Shown in pieces: positions 9,142 through 17,818 of a stretch of 64,000 nucleotides of DNA (its first letter is position 1; each line of letters opens with the position of its first letter). The DNA lies in the NCBI RefSeq assembly GCF_013256625.1, contig NZ_CP053908.1, positions 1,364,001-1,428,000 of the forward strand, given 5' to 3'. A program made the position numbers and the translations under genes. The notes beneath the pieces are model-generated. The model saw only the letters and a list, made by a program, of their open reading frames with translations. It did no database searches and was not told where the DNA came from. The DNA comes from Hymenobacter sp. BRD128 (GTDB lineage Bacteria > Bacteroidota > Bacteroidia > Cytophagales > Hymenobacteraceae).

Positions 9142-10638
9142 ATGCGAAATAATCGCTACGCTCTGGCAATTAGCGGCTTGCTGCTGACCGGGACCGGGGC
9201 CGCTTTCGGGCAGGTAACGCCGCCGGCCACGGGCACGCCACCCGCGCCCGCCACGCCGGCTCCGCCACCCACGCCCGCTGCCCCGGCCAAGTCGGTGCCC
9301 TACGGCGCGGGGATGAAGGTGAACCTCTCGCCCGACGGCTCGAAATACCTGCGCTTTATCGGTTGGACGCAGGCCTGGGCACAGTACACTCAAAACAACA
9401 GCAACACCCTGCGCAATGGCGTGCCGACGGACGACCAGCTGACTTTCAACCTGCGGCGGACGCGTCTTATTACGCTGGCGCAGCTCAATCCCCGGTTTCT
9501 GCTGATAATCGACGTAGGGATGGAAAACCAGAACTCGGTAAGCGGCGAAGCACCGCTCGACGCTACCGGCCCTGGCAAAAGGCCTCAAGTGTACATGCAC
9601 GAGGCCGTGGGCGAGTACCGCATCAATAAATATCTTAACCTGGGGGGGGGCCTGCATTACCAGAATGGCATCTCCCGGATGACCTCGGCCAGCACGCTCA
9701 ACATGCTGACCCTGGACGTGCCCGTTGTCAATTTTCCTACCCTCGACCAAACGGACCAGTTTGGCTACTTCCTGGGATTTTATGCCAAAGGACGGATTGG
9801 GAGCTTCGACTACCGCCTGGCAGTTGACGATGCCTTTCTTACCAATCAGGCGAGTAATCCCTCGACGCTCCGCACTAATGTGGCGCAGTTTTATCCGCGC
9901 AACTCCAATAAAATCTACCAGGGTTATTTCAGCTACTCGTTTCTGGATAAAGAGGCCAACCTGCTGCCCTTTTTTACGGGCACTTACCTGGGTACCAAGC
10001 GGGTGTTGAATATTGGGGCGGGCTTTCATTACAACCCCAGCGGCACGTATTCGCGCCCATCTGCTAACCCCACTACCATTCCGGCCAACACGTTTACTAT
10101 TCCCTACAATACCCACGATATTAAACTGTTCGGCGCAGACGTATTCTACGATGCTCCGCTCGATACGGCCTCGAACACGGCCCTTACGGCCTATGCGGTG
10201 TACTACAACTACAACTTCGGCCCCAACTACGTCCGCAATGCGGGAGTGCTGAACCCCGGCACGGGGGTTAGCACCGGGCAGGCCGGCCTGACGGGTAATG
10301 CCCTGCCGCTCATTGGTACCGGCCAAAGCTACTATGCCCAGCTGGGCCTGCTGCTGCCCAAAAATCTGCTTGGTCCCAAGGCCAAGCTCCAGCCCTACGT
10401 GGCCTACCTGCACAATAGCCTCAACGGGCTGCTTGATACCGATGGCAGCATTCGGGGTGTGAATGTGTACGATGCCGGCCTGAACCTGCTACTCGATGGC
10501 CACAACGCCAAAATCACGCTCAACTATCGCTTCCGCCCCGATTTCAGCGACCAGACCAATAACGCGGACGGTACTATCCGGGTCAACAGCGTGCAGTATC
10601 GCCCCGAAATCACGCTGCAAACGCAGGTATATTTATAA
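9142..10638 (+). CDS. Outer-membrane porin
   Basis: A 498-residue predicted outer-membrane barrel. The start is the ATG at 9142 (MRNNRYALAISG), which gives a signal peptide cleaved near AAFGQ, followed by a Pro/Ala-rich linker (residues 25-50). The mature part has repeated amphipathic strands such as FNLRRTRLITLAQL and ends TLQTQVYL, a typical barrel C-terminus. It resembles the OprP/phosphate-selective porin fold found in many Bacteroidota, but selectivity is not readable. An eight-G run at about 9641-9648 is in frame, so not all long G runs here are faulty. It lies between the two MFS carriers and probably supplies them. Confidence 0.82.
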   Translation: MRNNRYALAISGLLLTGTGAAFGQVTPPATGTPPAPATPAPPPTPAAPAKSVPYGAGMKVNLSPDGSKYLRFIGWTQAWAQYTQNNSNTLRNGVPTDDQLTFNLRRTRLITLAQLNPRFLLIIDVGMENQNSVSGEAPLDATGPGKRPQVYMHEAVGEYRINKYLNLGGGLHYQNGISRMTSASTLNMLTLDVPVVNFPTLDQTDQFGYFLGFYAKGRIGSFDYRLAVDDAFLTNQASNPSTLRTNVAQFYPRNSNKIYQGYFSYSFLDKEANLLPFFTGTYLGTKRVLNIGAGFHYNPSGTYSRPSANPTTIPANTFTIPYNTHDIKLFGADVFYDAPLDTASNTALTAYAVYYNYNFGPNYVRNAGVLNPGTGVSTGQAGLTGNALPLIGTGQSYYAQLGLLLPKNLLGPKAKLQPYVAYLHNSLNGLLDTDGSIRGVNVYDAGLNLLLDGHNAKITLNYRFRPDFSDQTNNADGTIRVNSVQYRPEITLQTQVYL

Positions 10639-10717
10639 GCAAAGCAGCCCTCAGCCGATGGGGCGACCAACCGGCTGAATGCCTGGCTTCCACAACTTCT
10701 TTCCCCACCCTTTACTA

Positions 10718-12196
10718 ATGGAACAAAGCCTGAACCCAGCCGCCTACGGGGCGGCGCTGGACGCGCCGGCGGCGCACGACAACAACCAGGTCGATTCGAA
10801 AACCATCTGGCAGGTCATTACGGCCTCGTCGGTGGGCACGGTCATCGAGTGGTACGACTTCTACATCTTTGGCTCGCTGGCGGCCATTATCGGGCCGGTA
10901 CTGTTTGGGCAGTCCGGCGACCTTACCAAGTCCTTGCTCGGGGCCCTAGCTATTTTTGGTGCCGGCTTCGTGGTGCGGCCGTTCGGGGCGGTGTTCTTCG
11001 GCCGCATCGGCGACATGATTGGGCGCAAATACACTTTCCTGGTGACGCTGCTCATCATGGGAGGGGCCACGTTTGTAACGGGCCTCATCCCGAGCTACGA
11101 CTCCATTGGCATTGCGGCGCCGCTCATCGTAGTGGTGCTGCGCCTGTTGCAGGGGCTAGCCCTGGGCGGCGAGTACGGCGGCGCGGCCACTTATGTAGCT
11201 GAATATGCGCCCGACAAGCAGCGCGGCTACTACACCAGCTTCATTCAGATTACGGCCACCGGCGGGCTCATTCTTAGCATCACCGTCATTCTCATTACCC
11301 GCAAATTGATGGGCGAGCCGGCCTTCAAGGAGTGGGGCTGGCGCATTCCGTTCCTGCTCTCGGGCTTCCTGGTAATCGCCTCGTACTTCATCCGCAAGCG
11401 CCTGCACGAGTCGCCGCTGTTTGCCAAGGCCAAGGCTACCGGCACCACCAGCAAGAGCCCGCTGCGCGACTCGTTCGTGAACCCCGTGAACCGCCGCCTC
11501 GTGCTCATCGCCCTCTTCGGCGTAACAATGGGCCAAGGCGTTATCTTCTACACCAGCCAGTTTCAGGCCTTCACCTTTATGAATGCCACGCTTAAGCTCG
11601 ATACCGTGCATTCGAGCATCATCATGGTGGTATCGATGCTGCTGGCCACGCCGCTGTTCGTATACTTCGGCTCGCTCTCCGACCGTATCGGGCGCAAGCG
11701 CATCATCATGACGGGCATGATTTGCGGCGCGCTGTTTACCATGCCGCTCTTCCACGGCCTGCAGGCATTCGCCGGCCCGATTACGGAAGTAACGCCCGCC
11801 ACCGTGGACGCCGCCGGCAAGGCCGTGCCCGCCGTGATGAAAGCCCTTAACCCCAACCTGCCAGCCATGATTGCGCTCACCTTCTGCCTCGTGCTGTTCG
11901 TCACGATGGTGTACGGCCCCATCGCCGCCTACCTCGTCGAGCTGTTTCCAACCAGCGTGCGCTACACCTCGCTGTCGGTGCCCTATCACATTGGCAATGG
12001 CATCTTTGGCGGCTTTGTGCCGCTGGTAGCTACTTCCATCGGCGTGTGGGCCGCGGCCCAGCCGGCCGGCACTTTCGCCAACGAGCACAAGAGTATTATC
12101 GGCCTCATCTACCCGGTAGTCATCGCCTTCATTTGCTTCTTTGTGGGCATGGCCCTGATGAAGGACACCCGCGACGTGAAGCTCATGGACAGCTAA
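10718..12196 (+). CDS. MHS-family MFS carrier (metabolite:H+ symporter type)
   Basis: A 492-residue, 12-segment MFS protein of the metabolite:H+ symporter branch that includes ProP, ShiA and KgtP. The signature GTVIEWYDFYIFG is at about residues 38-50, the loop 2-3 motif is GRIGDMIGRKYTF, and LLQGLALGGEYGGAATYVAEY is the helix 4-5 region. The second-half loop GSLSDRIGRKR is also present. Members move carboxylates, betaines or sugars with protons. Genes downstream activate acetate and propionate, so an organic acid is the best guess. The start is the ATG at 10718; a hairpin terminator follows the stop. Confidence 0.87.
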   Translation: MEQSLNPAAYGAALDAPAAHDNNQVDSKTIWQVITASSVGTVIEWYDFYIFGSLAAIIGPVLFGQSGDLTKSLLGALAIFGAGFVVRPFGAVFFGRIGDMIGRKYTFLVTLLIMGGATFVTGLIPSYDSIGIAAPLIVVVLRLLQGLALGGEYGGAATYVAEYAPDKQRGYYTSFIQITATGGLILSITVILITRKLMGEPAFKEWGWRIPFLLSGFLVIASYFIRKRLHESPLFAKAKATGTTSKSPLRDSFVNPVNRRLVLIALFGVTMGQGVIFYTSQFQAFTFMNATLKLDTVHSSIIMVVSMLLATPLFVYFGSLSDRIGRKRIIMTGMICGALFTMPLFHGLQAFAGPITEVTPATVDAAGKAVPAVMKALNPNLPAMIALTFCLVLFVTMVYGPIAAYLVELFPTSVRYTSLSVPYHIGNGIFGGFVPLVATSIGVWAAAQPAGTFANEHKSIIGLIYPVVIAFICFFVGMALMKDTRDVKLMDS

Positions 12197-12216
12197 TAAC
12201 GGCTTGATTTGCAGTC

Positions 12217-12251
12217 AAAAACCCGTCAGGCAGCCCGCCGGGCGGGTTTTT
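12217..12251 (+). terminator. Intrinsic terminator after MHS carrier
   Basis: AAAAACCCGTC (12217-12227) pairs with GGCGGGTTTTT (12241-12251), with one G-T wobble, ending in a T-run. It separates the carrier gene from the small membrane protein and kinase genes. Confidence 0.8.
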
Positions 12252-12279
12252 GCCTTCTACCCACTCGCTAGCCCTAGCC

Positions 12280-12498
12280 ATGAACCCCACGCCCAACCCC
12301 CCGGATAGCAGCCAGCAGCGCGGCCAGCGGCTGCTTTTTGTAGCGGGGCTGTTTGCGGTGCTGCTTAATTACCCCTTGCTCGCCGCTTTCGACCACGACG
12401 GGCGGGTGGCGGGCGTGCCCGTGCTGTACCTCTACGTGCTGCTTACTTGGCTGCTGCTCATTACCCTCACGGGCTGGCTGGTGCGCAAAGCCGGCTAG
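12280..12498 (+). CDS. Small two-helix membrane protein upstream of symporter-kinase
   Basis: A 72-residue protein with two hydrophobic helices (LLFVAGLFAVLLNYPLLAAF and VLYLYVLLTWLLLITLTGWL) joined by a short polar loop. The ATG at 12280 is preferred to an upstream in-frame ATG at 12250, which lies on the terminator hairpin. Its place 61 bases before an SSS-type protein recalls the small DUF4212-like subunits paired with acetate/solute symporters of the SSS family. I infer the partnership from position and topology, not from a recognised domain. Confidence 0.68.
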   Translation: MNPTPNPPDSSQQRGQRLLFVAGLFAVLLNYPLLAAFDHDGRVAGVPVLYLYVLLTWLLLITLTGWLVRKAG

Positions 12499-12559
12499 CC
12501 CTGCCCACTTCACACAATTTTCTTAGTACCCCGCGGAGCTTCGCGGCGGATTTTGTACG

Positions 12560-15364
12560 GTGAATAAGCTGCTCGTCATCGCGTTTTCGTTCGGCTACCT
12601 GGCCCTGCTTTTCGGCGTTGCCTACGCCGCCGAGCGGCGCTCGGCCGCGCGCAAAAGCCTGGTGGCCAACCCCTACGTGTATGCCCTGAGCATGGCGGTG
12701 TACTGCACCGCCTGGGCCTACTACGGCTCGGTGGGGCGGGCGGCGCACCAGGGGCTCAGCTTTGTGGGCATTTACCTGGGGCCGGGGCTGCTGGCGCCGG
12801 CGTGGTGGCTGGTGCTGCGCAAGATAATTCGGGTGTGCCGGCAGCAGCGCCTCACTTCCATTGCCGACTTCATCTCGGCCCGCTACGGCAAAAGTGCCAG
12901 CCTGGGCGCGCTGGTTACGGCGGTGTGCGTGCTTGGCGTGGTACCCTACATCGCGCTGCAAATCAAGGCCATTGCCAGCTCGTTTGTGGTGCTCACGGGC
13001 GGCGACCAGGGGGCGGGGGCTAGCGGCGCGGCGCTGTTTGCGGCCGGGGTGCTGGCCGCGTTCACGGTGCTGTTCGGGGTGCGCTCAGTCGAGGCCACCG
13101 AGCGGCACGAGGGCGTGGTGCTGGCCGTGGCCCTCGAAAGCCTCGTGAAGCTGCTGGCGTTTCTGCTGCTAGGGGGCTTCGTCACGTTTGGGCTGTTTGG
13201 GGGCTTTGCCGAGGTGTTTGACCAGGCGGCGGGGGTGCCAGCGCTGCGCCAGCTTTTTACCCTGCAAGGGACCGGCACCAGCGGGGCCGAGTGGCTCACG
13301 CTACTTATCCTTAGCATGTCGGCAGTGCTGCTGCTGCCGCGCCAGTTTCAGGTGGCCGTGGTCGAGAACGTGGACGAAAACCACCTGCGCAAGGCCATGT
13401 GGCTGTTTCCGCTCTACCTGCTCATTATCAACATCTTCGTGCTGCCCATTGCTTTTGGCGGCATGCTGCGGCTCGGCGGCCGGGGCTTCGACGCCGATAC
13501 CTTCGTGCTGGCGTTGCCGCTGGCTACGGGGCATTCGTGGCTAGCCCTGCTCACGTACCTGGGGGGCCTCTCGGCGGCCAGCAGCATGATTATCGTCGAA
13601 ACCATTGCCCTGAGCGTGATGATGAGCAACCACTTGCTGATGCCCTTGCTGGTGCGGGTGCCGGCCGCCCGGCCCGAAGGCCAGCGGCGCTGGTTTGCCT
13701 ACCTGGGCCGGGTGGCCCTCACGAGCCGGCGGCTGGCCGTGGTGCTGGTGCTGGCCCTGGCCTACGGCTACTACGCCGGGGTGGGCCGGCAGCTGCCGCT
13801 CGTCAATACCGGGCTGGTGTCGTTTGCGGCAGTGGCGCAGTTTCTGCCCGCCGTGCTGGGCGGGCTGTACTGGAAGGGTGGCACCCGGCGCGGGGCCACG
13901 CTAGGCATTCTGGCGGGGTTTGCCATCTGGTTTTTCACGCTGGTGGTGCCCACGCTGGTGGGGCCGGGGCGCCTGCCGGTGAGCCTGCTCAGCGACGGGG
14001 TGGGGGGGCTGGGCTGGCTGCGGCCGGGCGCGCTGTTTGGGCTCGATGGCCTCGATTATTTGTCGCACGGGCTGTTCTGGAGCTGGTTTTTCAACATCGG
14101 GCTCTACGTAGGCTTGTCGCTGGCCTGGCCACCCACGGCCCTGGAGCTGCGCCAGGCCGACGTGTTTGTCGATGTGTTTCGGCGCCGCAGCCTGGCCGAA
14201 GAAATTGCCGGCTGGCAGGGCCGCACGCCCTTGCCCGACGTGCGCGCGCTGCTGCTCGGCTTTCTGGGGAAGAAGCGTACCAACCAGGCACTGCGCGCCT
14301 TCGCCGAGCGCTTTCCCGATGCCCTGCCGGCCGCCGACCCTGGTGCCGCCGCGCCGGCCGCCGGCAGCCCGGCCCCCATTCCGCCCGCCGACCCGCGCCT
14401 GCTCACCTACGCCGAAAAGCTGCTGGCCGGCACGCTCGGCCCGGCCTCGGCCCGCCTGCTGCTGGCCTCGGTGGCGGGGGCCGAGCAAATTAGCTACGAC
14501 AACGTGGTGGGAATTCTCAGGGAAAGCCAGCAATTGCTCGAAGCCAACCGCCAGCTGCAAAAGCAGCGCCGCCAGCTGCAGCGCCTCACCGACGAGCTGC
14601 GCCAGGCCTACCAGCAGCTGCAGGAGCTGGATATGCAGAAAGACGAGTTTCTGTACACCGTAACCCACGAGCTGCGCACGCCGCTCACCAGCATCCGCGC
14701 CCTGGCCGAAATTTTGGCCGACAACCCCGAGCTGGAGGTGGAAGAGCGCGAGCGCTTCCAGCTCACCATCAGCCGCGAGGCCGAGCGCCTCACCCGCCTT
14801 ATTTCGCTGGTGCTCGATTTGGAGAAATTTGAGAGCGGCCAGGCTAGCCTCGACCGCACGCCCCTGGTCCTGGCCGAGGTAGTGCAGGAGGCCGCCGAGG
14901 CCGTGGCCCAGCTAGCCCGCGAGCGCGGCACCGAGCTGCGCGTGGAGGTGCCGGCTAGCCTGCCGCTGCTGCCCGCCGACCGCGACCGCCTGATGCAGGT
15001 GCTCATCAATTTGCTTTCCAATGCCATCAAGGCCACCGTGCCGGGCCGGCCGGGGCACATTGCGGTGCTGGCCTGGCCCGCCGCCGATGCCCTGCTGCTG
15101 TGCGTGGAAGACAACGGCAAGGGCATTGCCCTGGCCGAGCAGCATCAGATATTCGACAAGTTTTTTCAGGCCCACCACCAGACCATGCGCAAGCCCGAGG
15201 GCTCGGGCCTGGGCCTGGCCATTACCAAAAAAATAGTGGAGTTGCACCAGGGCCGCATCTGGGTCGAGAGTGCCCCCGAGCTAGGAGCCCGCTTCTTTAT
15301 TGAGCTGCCGCTGGCCGTGCCCGCGCGGGCGGTGGCTCCCTTTTCTCCGTCCTTTTCGCTATGA
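12560..15364 (+). CDS. SSS symporter-histidine kinase fusion (CbrA/CrbS type)
   Basis: A 934-residue inner-membrane sensor. Residues 1 to about 540 form a sodium:solute symporter domain of some 13 helices, with family words such as SIADFISARYGKS. A Gln/Leu coiled coil (about 655-695, QLLEANRQLQKQRRQLQ) leads into HisKA with the phospho-acceptor His703 in VTHELRTPL. The HATPase domain has NLLSNAIKA, DNGKGI and GSGLGLAI. The start is GTG at 12560. CbrA and CrbS share this architecture; CrbS/R controls acetyl-CoA synthetase in Vibrio and Pseudomonas. Here two acyl-CoA synthetase genes lie directly downstream, so sensing of acetate or propionate is likely. No PAS domain was seen. The stop overlaps the response regulator start (ATGA). 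Confidence 0.93.
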   Translation: MNKLLVIAFSFGYLALLFGVAYAAERRSAARKSLVANPYVYALSMAVYCTAWAYYGSVGRAAHQGLSFVGIYLGPGLLAPAWWLVLRKIIRVCRQQRLTSIADFISARYGKSASLGALVTAVCVLGVVPYIALQIKAIASSFVVLTGGDQGAGASGAALFAAGVLAAFTVLFGVRSVEATERHEGVVLAVALESLVKLLAFLLLGGFVTFGLFGGFAEVFDQAAGVPALRQLFTLQGTGTSGAEWLTLLILSMSAVLLLPRQFQVAVVENVDENHLRKAMWLFPLYLLIINIFVLPIAFGGMLRLGGRGFDADTFVLALPLATGHSWLALLTYLGGLSAASSMIIVETIALSVMMSNHLLMPLLVRVPAARPEGQRRWFAYLGRVALTSRRLAVVLVLALAYGYYAGVGRQLPLVNTGLVSFAAVAQFLPAVLGGLYWKGGTRRGATLGILAGFAIWFFTLVVPTLVGPGRLPVSLLSDGVGGLGWLRPGALFGLDGLDYLSHGLFWSWFFNIGLYVGLSLAWPPTALELRQADVFVDVFRRRSLAEEIAGWQGRTPLPDVRALLLGFLGKKRTNQALRAFAERFPDALPAADPGAAAPAAGSPAPIPPADPRLLTYAEKLLAGTLGPASARLLLASVAGAEQISYDNVVGILRESQQLLEANRQLQKQRRQLQRLTDELRQAYQQLQELDMQKDEFLYTVTHELRTPLTSIRALAEILADNPELEVEERERFQLTISREAERLTRLISLVLDLEKFESGQASLDRTPLVLAEVVQEAAEAVAQLARERGTELRVEVPASLPLLPADRDRLMQVLINLLSNAIKATVPGRPGHIAVLAWPAADALLLCVEDNGKGIALAEQHQIFDKFFQAHHQTMRKPEGSGLGLAITKKIVELHQGRIWVESAPELGARFFIELPLAVPARAVAPFSPSFSL

Positions 15365-15747
15365 CTGCGCCCGCTATCTTACTGGTTGATGATGAGCCGA
15401 ATATTGTCATGTCCTTGGAGTTTTTGATGCGCAAGAATGGCTACCAGGTTGGCATTGCCCGCAACGGCACCGAGGCCCTGGCCGCCATCAATCAAACGCC
15501 CTACGACCTCGTGCTACTCGATGTGATGATGCCCGATGTGGACGGCTACCAAGTGTGCCGCCAGCTGCGCCAGCGCCCCGACCGCACGGCCACCAAAGTC
15601 ATCTTTCTCTCGGCCAAAAGCCAGCCCGCCGACGTACAAAAGGGCTACGACGCCGGCGCCGACCTCTACATTCCTAAGCCCTTCAGCACCCGCCAGCTCA
15701 TGCAAAAAGTGCGCGAGCTGCTGGGCGATGCAGCGCGGACGTTGTAG
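15361..15747 (+). CDS. REC-only response regulator
   Basis: A 128-residue stand-alone receiver domain. The acidic pair Asp10-Asp11, phospho-acceptor Asp54 (LLDVMMPD) and Lys106 (IPKPF) are all present. No DNA-binding or enzymatic output domain follows, unlike CrbR/CbrB. It overlaps the kinase gene by four bases, so it is the cognate receiver, and phosphate must pass on to another protein or act through protein contact. The last codons (DAARTL and stop) lie inside the left arm of a long palindromic repeat, so its C-terminus is repeat-derived. Confidence 0.92.
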   Translation: MTAPAILLVDDEPNIVMSLEFLMRKNGYQVGIARNGTEALAAINQTPYDLVLLDVMMPDVDGYQVCRQLRQRPDRTATKVIFLSAKSQPADVQKGYDAGADLYIPKPFSTRQLMQKVRELLGDAARTL

Positions 15748-15798
15748 TCCGCGCCGCTCCTTCCACCCTGGCGCGGACCACAACGTCCGCGCTGCATC
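15727..15798. repeat. Long palindrome, family B (copy 1)
   Basis: The arm at 15727-15755 (GATGCAGCGCGGACGTTGTA onward) is inverted at 15770-15798 with one mismatch and a 14-base loop. The core GCGCGGACGTT recurs in the palindrome at 37916-37991. It overlaps the end of the response regulator gene and stops 12 bases before the next start codon, so it can fold in the transcript between the two genes. Confidence 0.85.
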
Positions 15799-15810
15799 CT
15801 CTTCCCACCC

Positions 15811-17720
15811 ATGAAACGCGCCTGCTCTTACGCTGCTACCTACGCCGCTAGCCTGGTTAATCCGGCGGGTTTTTGGGCCACTCAGGCGGCCCGGCTATCT
15901 TGGCACAAGCGGCCCGCCACCATGCTGCGGCAGGAGGCCAGCGGGGCCGCGCGCTGGTTTGCGGACGGGGAGCTGAACACCTGTTACCTGTGCCTCGACT
16001 ACCACGTGGCGCACGGCCGGGGCCCGCAGCCGGCCCTCCTCTACGACTCGCCCGTGACCGATACCCTGCGCACCTACACCTACGCCGAGCTGCTCGATAT
16101 GACGGCACACTTCGCCGGCGGCTTGCGGGCGTTGGGGGTGGGGCTAGGCGACCGCGTCATCCTCTACATGCCCAATATGCCCGAGGCGGTGGTGGCCATG
16201 CTGGCCTGCGCCCGGCTAGGGGCCATTCACTCGGTGGTGTTCGGGGCTTTGCGCCGCACGAGCTGGCCGTGCGCATCGACGATGCCCGGCCGCGCGTGCT
16301 CATCTACGCCTCGGGCGGGCTGGAGTTCGACCGGGTTATTCCCTACAAGCCCCTGGTCGATGCCGCGCTGGCCGAGGCTAGCCACCAGCCGGCGCACGTG
16401 GTGGTGCTGCAGCGTGACTTTTGCGCGGCGGCCATGCAGCCGGGGCGCGATGTTGATTTTCAAGAAGTGATAAAGGCGGAGCCCGTGGCCGCCGTGCCGG
16501 TGCCGGCCACGCACCCGCTCTACATCTTATATACCAGCGGCACCACCGGCCGGCCCAAGGGCGTGGTGCGCGACCACGGCGGCCACGCCGTGGCCCTGCG
16601 CTTCAGCATGGAGGCCGTGTATGGGCTAGCCCCCGGCGAGGTCATTTTCACCGGCTCCGATATTGGCTGGGCGGTGGGCAGCTCCTACATCGTGTACGGG
16701 CCGCTGCTGCGGGGCTGCACCTCAGTGCTCTACGAAGGCAAGCCCGTGCGCACGCCCGACGCGGGCACTTTTTGGCGGCTAGTCGAGCAGCACCGCGTCA
16801 ACGTGCTGTTCACGGCCCCCACGGCCATCCGGGCCATCAAAAAGGAAGACCCCGACGGCCAGCTAGCCCGCCGCTACGACCTCGGCAGCCTACGCCAGCT
16901 GTTTCTGGCCGGCGAGCGCTGCGACCCCGCTACCTTCACCTGGGCCGGGCACGTGCTGGGCGTGCTGGTAGTCGACCACTGGTGGCAAACCGAGTCGGGC
17001 TGGCCCATCGTGGGCAGCCTCGTGGGCCTGGAGGAAATGCCGCCGCCCCGCGCCGGCAGCGCCGGCTTCCCGGTGCCGGGCTACGACGTGCAGATTCTCA
17101 GCGAGGAAGGCCAGCCCGTGCCGGCTGGTACCACGGGGCTGGTGGCTATAAAGCTGCCGCTGCCGCCCGGCTGCTTCCCGGCGCTGTGGCAGGATGAGGC
17201 GCGCTACCGGGCCTACTTCGACGTGTTTCCGGGCTACTACCTGAGCGGCGACGGCGGCTACCGCGATGCCGAGGGCTACGTCTACATCATGGGGCGCGTC
17301 GATGACGTAATAAACGTGGCCGGCCACCGCCTCAGCACCGGCGAGATGGAAGAAATTCTGGCTGCCCACCCCGCCGTGGCCGAGTGCGCCGTGCTGGGCC
17401 TCGCCGACGCGCTGCGCGGCCAAGTGCCCGTGGGCCTGGTGGTGCTCAAAGACGGCCACGCGCTGGCCGAGGCCCTGCTCGAAGCCGAGCTGGTGGCGGC
17501 CGTGCGCGCGCGCATTGGCGCGCTAGCCTGCTTCCGGCAGGTGCTGGCCGTGAAGCGCTTACCCAAAACCCGCTCGGGCAAAATCCTGCGCAAAACCCTG
17601 CGCCAGCTGGCCGATGGCGAAGCCTTTGCCCTGCCCGCTACCATCGACGACCCGCTTATTCTGGAGGAAATCCGGGCGGGCTTTGAGCGGCGCGGGGTGG
17701 GGCAGGCATTCACCCCCTAA
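15811..17720 (+). pseudogene. Propionyl-CoA-synthetase-like AMP-binding enzyme, one-base frameshift
   Basis: An AMP-forming acyl-CoA synthetase (636 aa if repaired) that would activate a short-chain acid to its CoA ester. The N-terminal half runs from the ATG at 15811 to LGAIHSVVFG; the rest continues in another frame from FAPHELAVRIDDARP. The run of four Gs at 16243-16246 needs one more to give VVFGGFAPHE. Motifs include YILYTSGTTGRPKGV (P-loop), DHWWQTESGWPI, which favours the PrpE/ACSS3 branch over Acs, and LPKTRSGKILRK with the catalytic, acetylatable Lys. The coding sequence is otherwise clean, so the gene may be functional in the cell. Confidence 0.87.
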
Positions 17721-17818
17721 CGTGAGGCAGTAAGCCCGCCACGTGCTGGCTATCAGTAGGCTAGCGCCTGCTCCATAAACCGATTTCTACTTCTCTTTTC
17801 ATCACTACCACTCCCAAC

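Noticed and set aside
9106..10413. 435-codon minus-strand open frame across the porin gene
   Set aside because: It is antisense to a gene with a signal peptide and barrel pattern; its own product is Arg/Gly/Val-rich with no recognisable motif, as expected for GC-rich shadow frames.
11156..12088. 310-codon minus-strand frame across the MHS carrier
   Set aside because: It mirrors the coding frame of a clear MFS protein and has a His/Gly-rich composition without domains.
13171..13202. G-rich runs in the symporter-kinase gene as another frameshift
   Set aside because: The frame stays open with consistent family sequence on both sides, so no indel is needed.
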